From Prevotella multiformis DSM 16608 (GTDB lineage: Bacteria; Bacteroidota; Bacteroidia; Bacteroidales; Bacteroidaceae), in the NCBI RefSeq assembly GCF_000191065.1, contig NZ_GL872282.1:1144649-1178387 (forward strand): a stretch of 33,739 nucleotides of DNA, given 5' to 3'. Shown here piece after piece: positions 32,257 to 33,739 of the stretch. Numbering within the stretch: position 1 is the first letter of the stretch; each line of letters begins with the position of its first letter. A program made the translations under genes and the position numbers. A model generated the notes under the pieces. That model made no database searches. It was not told where the DNA came from and saw only the letters and a list, made by a program, of their open reading frames with translations.

Positions 32257-32681
32257 TCAATCATATCCCTTCAGTTCTCCCAGATTCGTTGTAATTCCAT
32301 CGAACAGCTTATACATCAGCTCGGGTTCTTCTTTCTGCGGAATGTATGGGGGATGACACGTCTGTCCCTGCCCGCAAACCATCCGGCTTCTGTGTGTGGA
32401 AAGGCCGCATGGAAGGAGGATCGAACAGGTTATCGCAGGAGACCCATTGCTGTACTGTAGTTCCTGAACTGACTTTCGGCCATGGAGTGATCGGGGATGT
32501 TCCCGGTATTCTGCGGGTGTCCAGTCCATATAATTACGGTCAATGTTGCTCCATTTGAAAGTAGCGCCTTCTGCTGGTGGATTGCGGAAATCATAGACTT
32601 CATGACCTGCTGCACGGAGTGCTTTTGCCCCTTCGGGAAAAACTCGTTGCGCCGGCTGCTTGCTAAACAGATCTTTGCCAT
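32257..32681 (-). pseudogene. Frameshifted nucleoside 2-deoxyribosyltransferase-like gene
   Basis: Reading from the ATG at 32681, protein-like segments alternate between frames: MAKICLASSRRNEFF, then PEGAKALRAAGHEVYDFRNP and YMDWTPAEYRE, then SMAESQFRNYSTAMGLL, then SILLPCGLS, then HTEAGWFAGRDRRVI, then YIPQKEEPELMYKLFDGI up to the stop at 32257. Joined, these resemble a ~140-residue nucleoside 2-deoxyribosyltransferase-like protein with the family's EAGWFAG and PELMYKLFD-type motifs. At least four frame changes are needed. The first lies in a T5C3 run and alone could be a sequencing error; the others argue for a true pseudogene. It sits between vsr and the NERD gene on the same strand. Confidence 0.72.
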
Positions 32682-32800
32682 AATGGTGTTTTGTCTGTGA
32701 GGTGTCAGGGTGTACAAGAGAACGGCGAGAATCCCTGTCCCTGTATTGTCGTCAACATGCAATCAGGAAACATACTGTCGGACCGGTTCCCGTCGTCCCT

Positions 32801-33301
32801 TCAATCTTCCACCTCCGGCTCGGCTGCCATGCACAGTCCCGTCTCTTCTTCGGGAGATTGGTAAGTCACCGTGCGGTCCTTCAGGTAGATGCGGTTGAGC
32901 GTATAAGCCAGGGAGGAAAGAGTTCGTTCACGCTTGTTCTTCTTCAGTTCACATTCCCACACCGTGATGCAATGCCAGCCCATGCGGGCAAGCTGTTGTT
33001 GTTCTCGTCTGTCACGTTCCTTGTTGCGTGCCACCTTCTTTATCCAGAAGTCGGTGTGGGTCTTGGGGACGACATAGTAACGGCATCCTTCGTGTCCATG
33101 CCAGAAACAGCCGTTCACGAAAATGCAAGTCCTGTACTTGCGCAGTACGATGTCCGGATGTCCCGGCAGCCGCGGACTGTTCACCCTGTAACGGAATCCG
33201 CACCGCCACAGATATTTCCTGACAATCATCTCCGGCTTGGTGTCCCTGCCTTTGATGGCCGCCATGTTGTCGTGCCGCTGTTGCCTTGAGAGCGTGTCCA
33301 T
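32801..33301 (-). CDS. vsr: Very short patch repair (Vsr-type) endonuclease
   Basis: 166 residues from the ATG at 33301; an in-frame TTG at 33331 lies in the -7 element and was rejected. Family landmarks are present: MAAIKGRDTKPE, LPGHPDIVL with the metal-binding Asp, VNGCFWHGHEGC with conserved Cys/His and KTHTDFW. Vsr nicks DNA at T:G mismatches made by deamination of 5-methylcytosine and normally accompanies a cytosine methyltransferase, but none is in this window. The C-terminus is acidic. It has its own promoter and is the first gene of a minus-strand cluster with the pseudogene and the NERD gene. Confidence 0.88.
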   Translation of the reverse strand: MDTLSRQQRHDNMAAIKGRDTKPEMIVRKYLWRCGFRYRVNSPRLPGHPDIVLRKYRTCIFVNGCFWHGHEGCRYYVVPKTHTDFWIKKVARNKERDRREQQQLARMGWHCITVWECELKKNKRERTLSSLAYTLNRIYLKDRTVTYQSPEEETGLCMAAEPEVED

Positions 33302-33328
33302 AACCGTACCTCTTACGCTATTACGGTT

Positions 33329-33359
33329 CAAAGGTAAGCATTAATTTGCAGAAGGGCAA
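33329..33359 (-). promoter_or_regulatory. Bacteroidetes-type promoter for vsr
   Basis: On the minus strand TTG (33359-33357) and TACCTTTG (33336-33329) are 20 bp apart, giving a leader of about 22 nt before the ATG at 33301. Confidence 0.7.
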
Positions 33360-33464
33360 GACCTGCCAGCTTTTTTACGGACTTGGCATCTGCTGGCCAA
33401 AGAATTGGCGGCCGACAGTCAAAAGATTGTCAAATGCCCGTGCTGTTTTCTCTAAGAGGCTGTT

Positions 33465-33531
33465 TCTCGCCCATGGGGTATGCAGCTGCTTTCGCAATGG
33501 CACGGACACTTGGCAGACAAAGAGCCATACT
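33465..33531 (-). repeat. Dispersed ~63-bp sequence, copy B
   Basis: On the minus strand it begins ATGGCTCTTTGTCTGCCAAG and matches copy A at 14524-14587 at roughly 70 percent by hand alignment. Confidence 0.45.
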
Positions 33532-33554
33532 TAACCCGTTGGCGGAATTAAATT

Positions 33555-33607
33555 AAGTTGCCAAATGTGCTAAAAAGGTTGCACATATCTTTGATTTTTA
33601 GCAACTT
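33555..33607. repeat. Interrupted palindrome upstream of vsr
   Basis: AAGTTGC (33555-33561) plus CTAAAAA (33570-33576) together are the reverse complement of TTTTTAGCAACTT (33595-33607), with 8 extra bases in the left arm; a nested pair ATGTGC/GCACAT (33565-33570, 33581-33586) overlaps it. The remaining sequence to the window edge shows no gene. Confidence 0.5.
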
Positions 33608-33739
33608 AGTGGAGTGTGAATCATTAAGTTCAAACCGACAGATGCACGACCTTTACACAAAATTCATCAAAATCATCGGTTCTTCCGCTTTTCGGGTTGA
33701 TAAGTTGCGAAATAAGCCTTCTTTCCAATAAAACCTCAA

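Noticed and set aside
32702..33289. 195-codon plus-strand frame opposite vsr
   Set aside because: The minus-strand frame has full Vsr motifs and its own promoter; the plus frame has none.

Overview
The window is about 33.7 kb of a Bacteroidales chromosome, most likely a Prevotella or close oral relative. The support is GldH and RicT next to HolB, BACON-domain lipoproteins, a BspA-like leucine-rich-repeat protein, a TonB-dependent receptor with a DUF4876 lipoprotein and a DUF6850-like barrel, PorV-like and type IX-secretion-like tails, and promoters of the Bacteroidetes type (TTG, 19-20 bp, TAnnTTTG). Species cannot be fixed from the sequence alone. No tRNA, rRNA, CRISPR array or intact transposase was seen.

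Layout. (1) 1-3231, minus strand: holB, ricT, gldH, a housekeeping run whose spacers hold short GATGATA-type repeats. (2) 3590-12519, plus strand: a clear promoter, a 46-codon leader-like ORF, two paralogous BACON lipoproteins, a large S8 subtilisin-like protease with a type IX-like tail, a PorV-like barrel, a secreted acidic protein, then a strong terminator. This compact cell-surface operon is the best candidate for an undescribed system. (3) 12541-13146: copy 1 of a ~600 bp repeat with inverted ends, followed by seven 7-bp repeats that abut the promoter of manA. (4) 13328-20729: manA, an AT-rich orphan lipoprotein, an AI-2E family membrane protein with tdk (minus), a divergent rsmI plus coiled-coil lipoprotein pair (plus), and a minus-strand membrane protein / ECF sigma factor / small membrane protein operon preceded by a 9-bp inverted repeat. 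(5) 21079-23426: ettA and, upstream of its promoter, copy 2 of the ~600 bp repeat. (6) 23640-30992, minus: TonB receptor, DUF4876 lipoprotein, DUF6850-like barrel protein, LRR protein, a surface uptake or attachment operon of unknown substrate. (7) 31000-33739: a variable region with a NERD/zinc-ribbon protein, a nucleoside 2-deoxyribosyltransferase-like gene broken by several frameshifts, a stand-alone Vsr-type mismatch endonuclease and degenerate repeats.

Several longer reading frames start at TTG codons that lie inside predicted promoter elements (tdk, TonB receptor, vsr). For these the downstream ATG was chosen. Names rest on motif recognition by eye; no database search was possible.
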